Origin: DASWJZ01 sp963739005
GTDB lineage: Bacteria; Pseudomonadota; Alphaproteobacteria; Rhizobiales; Afifellaceae
DNA: 64,000 nt
Assembly: GCA_963739005.1 (NCBI GenBank)
Contig: CAVTYQ010000002.1
Location: 1,204,092 to 1,268,091 of the forward strand
Direction of reading: 5' to 3'
Positions 46,866-56,079 of this stretch are shown here, piece by piece (the first letter of the stretch is position 1; every line of letters starts with the position of its first letter). The notes under the pieces are model-generated. The model worked only from the letters and a program-made list of their open reading frames with translations. It did no database searches and was not told the origin of the DNA. The position numbers and the translations under genes were made by a program.

Positions 46866-48359
46866 TCACCCTTTCGAGAGCGTCCGGGCCACGGCGTCGC
46901 GCCACGCCGCGATTCTCCGCGCACGCTCGCCCGCGTCCATCTTCGGAGTGAAGCGACGCTCGCGCTTCCAGGCATGCGCGAAGGCCTCCATGTCAGGCCA
47001 GACTCCCGCCGCGCGACCGGCAAGCCATGCCGCGCCAAGGGCGGTGGTCTCCAGAACATGCGGCCGGTCGACGGGCGCATCGAGGATGTCGGCGAGGCGC
47101 TGCATGGTCCAGTCGCTCGCCACCATGCCGCCGTCGACGCGAAGCACCGTCTCGCCCGCGCCTTTCGCCCAGTCCTTGCGCATCGCTTCGACGAGATCGA
47201 GCGTCTGGAAGGCGACGGCTTCAAGCGCCGCATGTGCAAGCTCGCGCGGGCCGGTGGCGCGCGTCAGGCCGAAGAGCGCGCCGCGCGCCTCGGCGTCCCA
47301 ATAGGGCGCGCCGAGCCCGGTGAAGGCCGGCACCAGGATCACCATCTGCGCCGGATCGGCCTCCGCCGCGAGCGTGCCCGACTCGTTGGCATGTCCGATC
47401 AGCTTCAAGCCGTCGCGCAGCCACTGCACGGCCGCTCCGGCGATGAAGATCGAGCCCTCGAGCGCATAGGTCGTGCGGCCGTCGAGCCGGTAGGCGATCG
47501 TGGTCAGAAGCTTGTTCTTCGAGGCGACCGCCTCCTCGCCGGTGTTCAGAACGGCGAAGCAGCCGGTTCCATAGGTCGACTTCACCATGCCTGGCTCGAA
47601 GCAGGCCTGGCCGACGGTCGCCGCCTGCTGGTCGCCGGCGACGCCGCGAATGGCGATGGCGCCGCCGAGAAGCGCGGGCTCCGTCGTGCCGAAGTCGCCG
47701 GCGCTGTCCTTGACCTCCGGCAGCATCGCACGCGGCACGCCGAGGAGCTTCAGCAGCGCGTCGTCCCAGTCGTTCCGGTGAATGTCGTAAAGGAGCGTTC
47801 GCGAGGCGTTGGTGGCGTCGGTCGCGTGCACGCGCCCGCCGGTCAACCGCCAGAGCAGGAACGTGTCGACGGTGCCGAAGGCGAGATGCCCGGCCTCGGC
47901 CGCGGCGCGCGCGCCTTCGACATGGTCGAGCATCCAGCCGATCTTGGTGGCGGAAAAATAAGGATCGAGCACGAGCCCGGTCTTTTCCGAGACCTCCTTC
48001 TCCGCGCCGCCAGCGCGAAGGCGCTCACAGATGTCGGCGGTGCGCCGGTCCTGCCAGACGATGGCGTTGTGGATCGGCTTTCCCGTGCGGCGGTCCCAGA
48101 CGAGCGTCGTCTCGCGCTGGTTGGTGATGCCGATCGCGGCGACCTTCGACGCATCGATATGCGCGCTGGCAAGCGCGCCACGCGCGGTGTCGAGCGCCGT
48201 CCGCCAGATATCCTCCGGATCGTGCTCGACCCAGCCGGAGGCGGGATAATGCTGCGGAAATTCGAGCTGCGCGGAGGCGACGATCGTCTGCGCGTCGCCG
48301 AAAACGATGGCGCGGCTCGATGTGGTGCCCTGGTCGATGGCGAGGATGAACTGGCTCAT
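46866..48359 (-). CDS. glpK: Glycerol kinase
   Basis: 497 residues, standard length. I-D-Q-G-T-T-S-S-R-A at the N-terminus binds phosphate; F-V-P-A-F-T-G-L-G-A-P-Y-W-type sequence (L-V-P-A-F-T-G-L-G-A) and R-V-D-G-G-M-V-A-S-D are family motifs. Last gene of the glycerol operon, separated from glpV by a hairpin. ATG at 48359 chosen because family sequence starts there. Confidence 0.95.
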   Translation of the reverse strand: MSQFILAIDQGTTSSRAIVFGDAQTIVASAQLEFPQHYPASGWVEHDPEDIWRTALDTARGALASAHIDASKVAAIGITNQRETTLVWDRRTGKPIHNAIVWQDRRTADICERLRAGGAEKEVSEKTGLVLDPYFSATKIGWMLDHVEGARAAAEAGHLAFGTVDTFLLWRLTGGRVHATDATNASRTLLYDIHRNDWDDALLKLLGVPRAMLPEVKDSAGDFGTTEPALLGGAIAIRGVAGDQQAATVGQACFEPGMVKSTYGTGCFAVLNTGEEAVASKNKLLTTIAYRLDGRTTYALEGSIFIAGAAVQWLRDGLKLIGHANESGTLAAEADPAQMVILVPAFTGLGAPYWDAEARGALFGLTRATGPRELAHAALEAVAFQTLDLVEAMRKDWAKGAGETVLRVDGGMVASDWTMQRLADILDAPVDRPHVLETTALGAAWLAGRAAGVWPDMEAFAHAWKRERRFTPKMDAGERARRIAAWRDAVARTLSKG

Positions 48360-48380
48360 GGCATCCGCCCAGAAAGGAAA

Positions 48381-48410
48381 GGCATGGCCGGGAGTGAACC
48401 CGGCCATGCC
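48381..48410 (-). terminator. Intercistronic hairpin between glpV and glpK
   Basis: GGCATGGCCGGG-AGTGAA-CCCGGCCATGCC, 12 perfect pairs and a 6-base loop, followed on the minus strand by TTTCCTTTCT. It lies 26 bp after the glpV stop. It may act as a partial terminator, or stabilise the 3' end of the transporter mRNA, which is common after binding-protein genes. Confidence 0.65.
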
Positions 48411-48436
48411 TCAGCGTGCAAGTATCGTCCCTTGGA

Positions 48437-50179
48437 CTACTGGTGTTCGGTCCAGCGCTTGATCAGCTCGTCGTATGCGATGGTCTCGCCCTGCGGCTTC
48501 TCATTGTCGAGCTTCGCCCACGGCGCGTGGTCCTTGCTGAGCCACGCGCTCGGATCCTTCGGTTCGTTAAGCCGCGGTCCGCAGCCGTGGTAGACGTTGT
48601 TCGACTTGTCGACCGCCTCCATGCGAGCCATCAGATCGTCCATCTGGGACCCAAGACGATCGAGCGCCTGCTGTGGCGTGAACGCACCCGAGTTCACGTC
48701 GCCGATGTTCTCCCAGAAGAGCTGGGCGAGCTTCGGATAGTCAGGCACGTTGATGCCGGTCGGCGTCCACGCGACACGGTCCGGCGAGCGGTAGAACTCG
48801 ATCAGACCGCCGAGCTTCGGCGCGCGCTCCGTAAAGTGCGGATGGCGCACGGTGGAATCGCGGATGAACGTCAGCCCGACGTCGCTCTTCTTCACATCCA
48901 CCGTCTTGGAGACGATGAACTGCAAATAGAGCCAGGCTGCCTTGCGGCGATCGATCGGCGTCGAGTTCAAAAGCGTCGCAGAACCGGCGTCCTGGTAACC
49001 GCGCTGCGACCCTTCCTTCCAGTAGGGGCCGTGCGGCGACGGCGCCATCCGCCAAAGCGGATTGCCCTGGTCGTCAACCGTGTTGTTGCCCTCGCTCTTC
49101 GGCGCCACCATGTTGGCGGTGAAGGCCGAATACCAGAAGATCTGCTGAGCGACGTTGCCCTGCGCGAGCGCCGGCAGCGACTGATAGAAGTCGAGGTCGG
49201 CCGCACCCGGAGGCGCATATTTGCGCAGCCACTCATCCCACTTCGAAACGGCGTAGACCGCCGCTGGGCTGTTGACGCCGCCGCCGCGCGACACCGAAGC
49301 GCCGACCGGGTTGCAGCTGCCCTTCTCCATGCGGATGCCCCATTCGTCGACCGGGCGTCCGTTCGGAAGGCCGACGTCGGCTTCGCCGGCCATCGACAGC
49401 CAGGCATCGGTCATGCGCCAGCCGAGGTCGGGCGCGCGCTTGCCGTAGTCCATGTGGCCGTAGACGCGAACACCGTCGATCTCCTTCACGTCGTTGGTGA
49501 AGAAGTCGGCGATATCCTCGTAGGCCGACCAATTGACCGGAACGCCGAGCTCGTAGCCGTACTTGGCCTTGAACCTTTCCTTCAGGTCCGGACGGTCGAA
49601 CCAGTCCTTGCGGAACCAGTAGAGATTGGCGAACTGTTGGTCGGTGAGCTGCCACAGCTTGCCGTCCGGTCCGGTGGTGAACGACTTGCCCATGAAGTCG
49701 TCGACGTCGAGCATCGGGTCGGTCACGTCCTTGCCTTCGCCCGCCATCCAATCAGTGAGGTTGACGGCCGCTTGCAGTCGCGAATGGGTCCCGATGAAGT
49801 CGGAGTCGTTGATCCACCCGTCGTAGAGATTGCGATTCGTCTGCATCTGCGTCTGAATCGCCTGCACGACCTCGCCTTCGCCGAGGTACTGATGGTTCAC
49901 CTTGATCCCGGTGATCGCCGAGAAGGCGGGCGCGAGGACCTTGGATTCGTACTCATGCGTCGGGATATCCTCCGACAGCACGTCGATCTCCATGCCGGCG
50001 AACGGCTTCGCCGCATCGATGAACCACTGCATCTCCTTTTCCTGGTCGGCGCGTGACAGCGTCGACAGGCCGGCGATCTCGGAGTCCAGGAACGCCTTCG
50101 CTTCGTCCATGCCCGCCCAAGACGCGCTCGGCGCCATAAGGGCAAAGGCAGCGACGGTCCCTAACAACAATCGTCTCAT
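48437..50179 (-). CDS. glpV: Glycerol ABC transporter substrate-binding protein
   Basis: 580 residues with a signal peptide (M-R-R-L-L-L-G-T-V-A-A-F then A-S-W-A-G). Long for a binding protein, as in GlpV of the rhizobial GlpSTPQUV glycerol importer. Start at 50179 is supported by GGAGGG upstream. Periplasmic; delivers glycerol to GlpP/GlpQ. Confidence 0.88.
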   Translation of the reverse strand: MRRLLLGTVAAFALMAPSASWAGMDEAKAFLDSEIAGLSTLSRADQEKEMQWFIDAAKPFAGMEIDVLSEDIPTHEYESKVLAPAFSAITGIKVNHQYLGEGEVVQAIQTQMQTNRNLYDGWINDSDFIGTHSRLQAAVNLTDWMAGEGKDVTDPMLDVDDFMGKSFTTGPDGKLWQLTDQQFANLYWFRKDWFDRPDLKERFKAKYGYELGVPVNWSAYEDIADFFTNDVKEIDGVRVYGHMDYGKRAPDLGWRMTDAWLSMAGEADVGLPNGRPVDEWGIRMEKGSCNPVGASVSRGGGVNSPAAVYAVSKWDEWLRKYAPPGAADLDFYQSLPALAQGNVAQQIFWYSAFTANMVAPKSEGNNTVDDQGNPLWRMAPSPHGPYWKEGSQRGYQDAGSATLLNSTPIDRRKAAWLYLQFIVSKTVDVKKSDVGLTFIRDSTVRHPHFTERAPKLGGLIEFYRSPDRVAWTPTGINVPDYPKLAQLFWENIGDVNSGAFTPQQALDRLGSQMDDLMARMEAVDKSNNVYHGCGPRLNEPKDPSAWLSKDHAPWAKLDNEKPQGETIAYDELIKRWTEHQ

Positions 50180-50237
50180 TGGTTTCCCTCCATTTCCTTC
50201 TCTTCCGCCGGCCGACGGCCGGCCATCCCCTGATGCC

Positions 50238-50534
50238 TCATACCCATCGAAACACCGCGAGGGCGTAGATGAGTGAGAGGCCAAGAGCCCACCAAAGGTT
50301 CGGGCCGACGAGCCCGAGCCAAGCCAGATGAATGAACGCGCTGCCGAGCAGCGAGATGAACAGGCGGTCGCCGCGCGTCGTATCGAGACCGAGGACGCCG
50401 TGGCGCGGACCGCCGCCGGGCGAAGCCAATTCCCACGCCGTCATCCCGCACAGCATCAGGAAGATGACGATGAAGAAGGTGGCCGTCTGCCACGTCCACG
50501 CCATCCATGAGAGGTCGAGCCAGGAAAGGTCCAT
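50238..50534 (-). CDS. glpU: Small membrane protein of the glycerol transporter (DUF2160, GlpU-like)
   Basis: 98 residues with three likely membrane helices (about 15-35, 58-75, 77-97) and many tryptophans near the N-terminus. The family is found between glpQ and glpV in rhizobial glycerol operons. Overlaps the glpQ stop by one base. Confidence 0.8.
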   Translation of the reverse strand: MDLSWLDLSWMAWTWQTATFFIVIFLMLCGMTAWELASPGGGPRHGVLGLDTTRGDRLFISLLGSAFIHLAWLGLVGPNLWWALGLSLIYALAVFRWV

Positions 50535-51397
50535 CACACCCTCCCCAGGGCGAAGCCCTTGGCGATGTAGTTGCGGACGAAATAGATCACGACCGCGCCC
50601 GGTATCAGGGTCAGCACGCCGGCCGCGGCGAGCAGACCGAGCTCGTAGCCGGAGGTGCTTGCGGTCCGCGTCATCACCGCGGCGATCGGCTTTGCCGCGA
50701 CCGAGGTCAGCGTCTTGGCGAGCAAGAGCTCGACCCAGGAGAACATGAAGCAGAAGAAGGCGGTCACGCCGATGCCGGATGCGATCAGCGGCATGAAGAT
50801 CTTCACGAAGAACTTCGGGAACGAGTAGCCGTCGATATAGGCGGTCTCGTCGATCTCTTTCGGCACGCCCGACATGAAGCCTTCGAGAATCCACACGGCG
50901 AGCGGGATGTTGAAGAGGCAATGCGACAGCGCGACCGCGATGTGCGTGTCGAACAGCCCAAGTCCCGAATAGAGCTGGAAGAACGGCAGCGCGAACACCG
51001 CCGGCGGCGCCATGCGGTTGGTCAAGAGCCAGAAGAAGAGGTGCTTGTCGCCGACGAAGCGGTAGCGCGAGAAGGCATAGGCTGCCGGCAGCGCGGCCGT
51101 GACCGAGATGAACATGTTCATGGTCACGTAGATGATCGAGTTCCGGTAGCCGTTGTACCAGGTCGCGTCGGTGAAGATCTCGTGATAGCTCGCCAGCGTG
51201 AAACGGTGCGGCCAGAGCGTCAGGCCGCCGAGGATCTCGTTCGTCGTCTTGAACGACATGTTGAGAAGCCAGTAGATCGGCACCATCAGGAAGAGGATGT
51301 AGAGGGTCGGAACGAGCCAGCTCCAGCCGATCCTGGACGTCGAGCGCTGATGCTCGCGTGCAGCGAGGATGGCGGGCGTCGAGGTCACGTCGGTCAT
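50534..51397 (-). CDS. glpQ: Glycerol ABC transporter permease GlpQ
   Basis: 287 residues, six helices. The cytoplasmic coupling motif is E-E-I-D-E-T-A-like (P-K-E-I-D-E-T-A-Y-I-D-G) near residue 180, typical of MalG-type permeases. ATGA overlap with glpP and one-base overlap with glpU. Confidence 0.9.
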   Translation of the reverse strand: MTDVTSTPAILAAREHQRSTSRIGWSWLVPTLYILFLMVPIYWLLNMSFKTTNEILGGLTLWPHRFTLASYHEIFTDATWYNGYRNSIIYVTMNMFISVTAALPAAYAFSRYRFVGDKHLFFWLLTNRMAPPAVFALPFFQLYSGLGLFDTHIAVALSHCLFNIPLAVWILEGFMSGVPKEIDETAYIDGYSFPKFFVKIFMPLIASGIGVTAFFCFMFSWVELLLAKTLTSVAAKPIAAVMTRTASTSGYELGLLAAAGVLTLIPGAVVIYFVRNYIAKGFALGRV

Positions 51398-52260
51398 GAC
51401 TGCTCCTCGTTGCGCATCATCAGCGTGTAGAAGATCCAGCTCAGGAGCAGCACGATCAGGAAGTAGATGATCGACATCGCCCCGGCCGGCCCAAGGTCGA
51501 ACTGGCCAAGCGCAACCTTCACGAGGTCGATCGACAGGAACGTCGTGGAATTGCCCGGACCGCCACCGGTCAGCACCGCCGGCTCCGTGTAGATCATGAA
51601 GGAATCCATGAAGCGGAGCAGAATGGCGATCGTGAGCACGCGCTTCATCTTCGGCAGTTGGATGAAGCGGAAGACGGACCAGCGCGAGGCGGCATCGATC
51701 TTGGCGGCCTGGTAGTAGGCGTCCGGGATCGAGATCAGGCCGGCATAGGCGAGGAGCACCACCAGCGAGGTCCAGTGCCAGACATCCATCAGGATGATGG
51801 TGAACCAGGCATCGATCGGATGGCGCGTGTAGTTGTAGTCGAGGCCGAGGCTTCTTAGGCCGCGTCCAAGCAAGCCGATGTCCGGCAAAGCAAGGATGTT
51901 CCAGATGGCGCCGACGACATTCCACGGAATGAGCAGCGGCAGCGCCATCAACACGAGACAGACCGAGACCCAGGGCCCCTTGCGCGGCATGGCGAGCGCG
52001 ATGGCGACGCCGAGCGGCACCTCGATGACGAGGATGATGAAGGTGAAGCTCAGCTGCCGACCGAGCGCCTTGTGAAAGCGGTCGGAATGCAGCACGTCCT
52101 GGAACCATCCCACGCCGTGGAACAGGAACATGTTGTTCCCGAACGTCTCCTGGACGGAATAGTTGACGACGGTCATCAGCGGGATGATGGCGTTGAACGC
52201 CACCAGGACGAGGACCGGCAGCACCATGAACCAAGCGCGATTGTTGAGGGTTTTTTCCAT
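51394..52260 (-). CDS. glpP: Glycerol ABC transporter permease GlpP
   Basis: 288 residues, MalF-type permease with six helices and the coupling segment P-D-A-Y-Y-Q-A-A-K-I-D-A-A. Pairs with GlpQ in the inner membrane. Starts 3 bp after glpT. Confidence 0.9.
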   Translation of the reverse strand: MEKTLNNRAWFMVLPVLVLVAFNAIIPLMTVVNYSVQETFGNNMFLFHGVGWFQDVLHSDRFHKALGRQLSFTFIILVIEVPLGVAIALAMPRKGPWVSVCLVLMALPLLIPWNVVGAIWNILALPDIGLLGRGLRSLGLDYNYTRHPIDAWFTIILMDVWHWTSLVVLLAYAGLISIPDAYYQAAKIDAASRWSVFRFIQLPKMKRVLTIAILLRFMDSFMIYTEPAVLTGGGPGNSTTFLSIDLVKVALGQFDLGPAGAMSIIYFLIVLLLSWIFYTLMMRNEEQS

Positions 52261-52263
52261 GGC

Positions 52264-53361
52264 CTATGCGGCTCCCGCCGCCGGCTTGCCCTCGACGCGG
52301 CGCCCATCGACGTAGATGTGCATGTTGGCCGGATCGAAGACGATGCGCGCCTCGTCACCCTCGATGCTCGCATCCTCGCCTGCGATCGCTGTGAACGGCA
52401 GGCCGTCCAGGTCGAGCTTCACGACGCGGTAGCGACCGACGTCGTCGATCTTCACCACGCGCCCCAAGACGCCGTCGCCGTTGCCGGCGATCCGGAGGAA
52501 TTCTGGACGGATGCCGAGCTCCGTCTTCGCCCCCGCTGGAAGGCCCGGGTAAGCGCGCCCGAGAGCGATCTCGCGCGTGCCGAGGCGGGCGCGGTTTCCC
52601 GCCACCTCGATCGGCGCGACGTTCATCCCCGGCGAGCCGATGAAGTAGCCAACGAAGGTATGCTCCGGCCGCTCGAAGAGATCCTCCGGCGTGCCGACCT
52701 GCACGACCTCGCCCTCGTACATCACGACCACCTTGTCGGCGAAGGAGAGCGCCTCGGTCTGGTCATGCGTGACGTAGACCATGGTGAGACCGAGCTCGCG
52801 GTGAAGGTGTTTGATCTGCGCCCGCAAGACCCACTTCAGATGCGGGTCGATCACGGTCAGCGGCTCGTCGAAGAGGATCGCCGACACGTCGGGCCTGACC
52901 AGGCCGCGGCCGAGAGATATTTTTTGCTTGGCGTCCGCGGTCAACCGGCGCGCCCGCTGATTGAGCGTCGGCGCGAGCTCGAGCATCTCGGCGACCGCGC
53001 GCACGCGCTTCTGCACCTCCACCTCCGGCACGCGGCGGTTTCGAAGCGGAAAGGCGAGGTTCTGCGCCACCGTCATCGTGTCGTAGATGACCGGGAACTG
53101 GAAAACCTGCGCGATGTTGCGCTCCGCCGTCGGCAGGTGCGTCACGTCGATGCCGTCGAAGACGACGCGGCCCTCGCTCGGCATGATCAGGCCGGAGATG
53201 ATGTTCAAGAGTGTGGTCTTGCCGCAGCCCGAGGGGCCGAGCAGCGCGTAGGCGCCGCCGTCGTCCCAGACATGATCGAGGCGCTTCAGCGCGTAGTCCT
53301 CCGGGCCGCGCGGCCGCGCGTTGTAGGAGTGGGCGATACCCTCGAGAACGATGCGCGCCAT
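52264..53361 (-). CDS. glpT: Glycerol ABC transporter ATPase GlpT (degenerate signature)
   Basis: 365 residues, ABC ATPase with a C-terminal TOBE-like regulatory domain. Walker A is G-P-S-G-C-G-K-T-T-L and Walker B I-L-F-D-E-P. The signature loop expected as LSGGQ instead reads L-T-A-D-A-K-Q-K-I. Its partner GlpS has a normal signature, so the heterodimer would have one regular and one altered site. Confidence 0.88.
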   Translation of the reverse strand: MARIVLEGIAHSYNARPRGPEDYALKRLDHVWDDGGAYALLGPSGCGKTTLLNIISGLIMPSEGRVVFDGIDVTHLPTAERNIAQVFQFPVIYDTMTVAQNLAFPLRNRRVPEVEVQKRVRAVAEMLELAPTLNQRARRLTADAKQKISLGRGLVRPDVSAILFDEPLTVIDPHLKWVLRAQIKHLHRELGLTMVYVTHDQTEALSFADKVVVMYEGEVVQVGTPEDLFERPEHTFVGYFIGSPGMNVAPIEVAGNRARLGTREIALGRAYPGLPAGAKTELGIRPEFLRIAGNGDGVLGRVVKIDDVGRYRVVKLDLDGLPFTAIAGEDASIEGDEARIVFDPANMHIYVDGRRVEGKPAAGAA

Positions 53362-53370
53362 CGCCGCCCC

Positions 53371-54462
53371 CTATGCCGCCTGCCGCATGCCGGGCGCGGC
53401 GGCGAGCGCGCCGCCGGCGTCGAACACGAAGAAGCGGCTCGGATCGAGAAAGAGCTCGACCGGCTGGCCGATCTCCAGCTCGTGGACGCCGTGCGCGAGC
53501 GCCACCCAGCGCTCGCCGGCGAAATCGACATGCACGAAGCTCTCCGAGCCGGTGATCTCCGTCATCGCGACCTTGGCGGTGATCGCGGCGGCGTCCGCCT
53601 TGGGGCGAAGCAGGAAGAGATGATTGGGACGGAAGCCGATCGTGTAGACGGCGTCGGCGAGGCTGCCGAAGATGCCGGTCGCCGGGAGGCTGAGCGCGCC
53701 GTCGACAGCGCGCAGCCAGCCTTCGGCCTTCTCCACCGAGAGCGTGTTCATCGGCGGATCGGAGAAGATGCGCCCCGTCTCCAGGCTGTTCGGGCGCCGG
53801 TAGACCTCGAGCGTCGGCCCGAACTGCGTGACGCGGCCGCGCGCAAGCGTCGCCGTCGAGCCGCCGAGGAGGAGCGCCTCGAGCGGCTCCGTGGTCGCAT
53901 AGACGAAGATCGCGCCGGTCGCGGAGAAGATGCGCGGCAGCTCCTCGCGCAGCTCCTCGCGGAGCTTGTAGTCGAGATTGGCGAGCGGCTCGTCGAGAAG
54001 CACGAGGTCGGCGCGCTTCACGATGGCGCGGGCGAGCGCGGTGCGCTGCTGCTGGCCGCCGGAAAGCTCGAGCGGCCGGCGCTGAAGCTGCGGTTCGAGC
54101 TTCATCAGCGCCGCCGCCTCGCGCACGCGCCGGTCGAGATCCGCCGCCTCGACGCCGGCGACGCGGAGCGGCGAGGCGATGTTCTCGTAGACGGTGAGGT
54201 TCGGGTAGTTGATGAACTGCTGGTAGACCATGGCGACTGAGCGTTGCTTCACCGGAACGCCGGTCACGTCCTTCCCCTCCACGACGACGCGGCCCTCGGT
54301 CGGGCGATCGAGCCCGGCCATGAGCCGCATCAGGCTGGTTTTTCCTGAAAGCGTCGGGCCGAGGAGAATGTTGAGCGAGCCGCGCGCGAAGGTGAGCGAG
54401 ACGTGGTCGATATGCGTCTCGCCGCGGACGCTCTTCGAGACGTTCTGCAGCTCAAGCGTCAT
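53371..54462 (-). CDS. glpS: Glycerol ABC transporter ATPase GlpS
   Basis: 363 residues. Walker A G-P-T-L-S-G-K-T-S-L, signature L-S-G-G-Q-Q-Q-R, Walker B V-L-L-D-E-P; a Thr-Thr-Glu replaces the usual switch His region (Y-A-T-T-E-P). C-terminal TOBE-like domain. Starts by ATGA overlap with glpD. Confidence 0.88.
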   Translation of the reverse strand: MTLELQNVSKSVRGETHIDHVSLTFARGSLNILLGPTLSGKTSLMRLMAGLDRPTEGRVVVEGKDVTGVPVKQRSVAMVYQQFINYPNLTVYENIASPLRVAGVEAADLDRRVREAAALMKLEPQLQRRPLELSGGQQQRTALARAIVKRADLVLLDEPLANLDYKLREELREELPRIFSATGAIFVYATTEPLEALLLGGSTATLARGRVTQFGPTLEVYRRPNSLETGRIFSDPPMNTLSVEKAEGWLRAVDGALSLPATGIFGSLADAVYTIGFRPNHLFLLRPKADAAAITAKVAMTEITGSESFVHVDFAGERWVALAHGVHELEIGQPVELFLDPSRFFVFDAGGALAAAPGMRQAA

Positions 54463-56000
54463 GACGCGGCTCCGCCTGCGACCGCCGACGCCGGCGCGAC
54501 CGCGCGCGCCGTGCGCATCCAGTCGTCGAGCCGCCCGGCGTCGAGCGCGCTCATGCGCAGCCCGAGCTTCGAGCGCCGCCAGAGCACGTCCTCCGCGGTC
54601 CGCGCCCATTCGTGCTCCATCAGGTAGCGGACCTCGCGCTCCGACAGGTCGGCGCCGAAGGAGGCGCCCCAATCCGCTTCCGTGCGCACCCCCTCCACGA
54701 TTTCCGGCGCGCGCGTGCCATAAGCGTGCGCGAAGCGCGCCGCGCGCTTCGGCGTGCAGAGGGGCGATAGGCTCGCGATCCTGGCGGCAAGCGCCGCGAG
54801 ACCATCGACGGGAAAGTCGCCGCCCGGCAGCGGAACGTCGGCGGTCCACGGTCTGCCGAGCCCGGCTAGGAACGGCTGCAGCTTCTCCAGCGCCGCCTCG
54901 GCGAGGCGCCGATAGGTGGTGATCTTGCCGCCGTAGATGTTGAGAACCGGCGGCAGGTCGCCGCCGCCTTCGACCTTCAGCACATAGTCGCGCGTCGCTT
55001 CCTGTGCCGCGCTCGCGCCGTCGTCGTAGAGCGGGCGCACGCCCGAATAGGTCCACACCACGCGCGCCGGATCGATCGGCTGGCGGAAATATTCGCTCGC
55101 CGCCGCGCAGAGATAGTCGATCTCCGCCTTCGTCGCGCGCGGGCTTCCCGGATCGCCGTCGTAATCGAGATCGGTCGTGCCGATCAGCGTGAACTCGCCC
55201 TCATAGGGAATGGCGAAGACGATGCGCTGGTCGGCGTTCTGGAAGATGTAGGCGCGGTCGTGCGTGAAGAGACGCGGCACCACGATGTGGCTTCCCTTCA
55301 CCAGTCGCACCGGCGCGTCGAGCGGCAGGCCGAGCCGCTCCGACAGCACTTCGCCGACCCAGGGGCCCGCCGCGTTGACCAGAATCTTGGCGTTGATCTC
55401 GCGCAGCCCGCCGCCCGTGTCGCGCACGAAAATGCGCCAGCCGCCGGCCCGGCGCTCCGCTTTCACCATCTCCGTCCGCGTCTCGATCGCCGCACCGCGC
55501 GCCGCCGCGTCGATGGCGTTCAGAACGACGAGCCGCGCGTCGTCGACCCAGCAGTCCGAATATTCGAACCCGCTGCGAAAAGCCGGCTTCAATGGCGCGC
55601 CGGCCGCATCCTTGCTGAGGTCGATGCGGCGCGCCGACGGCAGGATCTTGCGTCCGCCCAGGTGGTCGTAAAGAAGAAGGCCCAGCCTGATGAGCCAGGC
55701 GGGCCGAAGTCCCTTGTGGTGCGGGAGGACGAACCGCAAGGGTGAAACGATGTGCGGCGCGGCGCGAAGCAGAACCTCACGTTCCATGAGCGCCTCGCGC
55801 ACGAGGCGGAACTCGTAATATTCGAGGTAGCGCAGACCGCCGTGGATGAGCTTGGTCGAGGCGGAGGAGGTGGCGCCGGCAAGGTCGGACTTCTCGCAAA
55901 GGTAGACGGAAAGGCCGCGGCCGGCAGCGTCGCGCGCGATGCCGCAGCCGTTAACACCCCCGCCGATGATGGCGATGTCGAAGGGCGCCGAGCGCACCAT
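54459..56000 (-). CDS. glpD: Glycerol-3-phosphate dehydrogenase (FAD)
   Basis: 513 residues from the ATG at 56000, chosen because AGGGGAGG lies just upstream; an earlier ATG at 56024 lacks one. I-I-G-G-G-V-N-G-C-G-I-A-R-D binds FAD, and T-S-S-A-S-T-K-L-I-H-G-G-L-R-Y-L is the family active-site region. Membrane-associated; oxidises glycerol-3-phosphate to DHAP with electrons to quinone. Confidence 0.95.
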   Translation of the reverse strand: MVRSAPFDIAIIGGGVNGCGIARDAAGRGLSVYLCEKSDLAGATSSASTKLIHGGLRYLEYYEFRLVREALMEREVLLRAAPHIVSPLRFVLPHHKGLRPAWLIRLGLLLYDHLGGRKILPSARRIDLSKDAAGAPLKPAFRSGFEYSDCWVDDARLVVLNAIDAAARGAAIETRTEMVKAERRAGGWRIFVRDTGGGLREINAKILVNAAGPWVGEVLSERLGLPLDAPVRLVKGSHIVVPRLFTHDRAYIFQNADQRIVFAIPYEGEFTLIGTTDLDYDGDPGSPRATKAEIDYLCAAASEYFRQPIDPARVVWTYSGVRPLYDDGASAAQEATRDYVLKVEGGGDLPPVLNIYGGKITTYRRLAEAALEKLQPFLAGLGRPWTADVPLPGGDFPVDGLAALAARIASLSPLCTPKRAARFAHAYGTRAPEIVEGVRTEADWGASFGADLSEREVRYLMEHEWARTAEDVLWRRSKLGLRMSALDAGRLDDWMRTARAVAPASAVAGGAAS

Positions 56001-56051
56001 GCCTCCCCTTTTGCGGTGCAGCATTTCGCCTTCGCTGCGAACCTTGAGGGG

Positions 56052-56079
56052 AAGATATTCGAAAGAGAGTGAAAATCAA
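56052..56079 (-). promoter_or_regulatory. Candidate promoter and GlpR operator of the glpD operon
   Basis: On the minus strand TTGATT and TATCTT are 16 bases apart in an unusually A/T-rich spot just after the glpR stop, about 50 bp before glpD. The surrounding ATTTTC...GATTTTC...CTTTCG direct repeats would suit binding by the DeoR-type GlpR. Position and base composition support it; no consensus for this organism is known to me. Confidence 0.4.
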
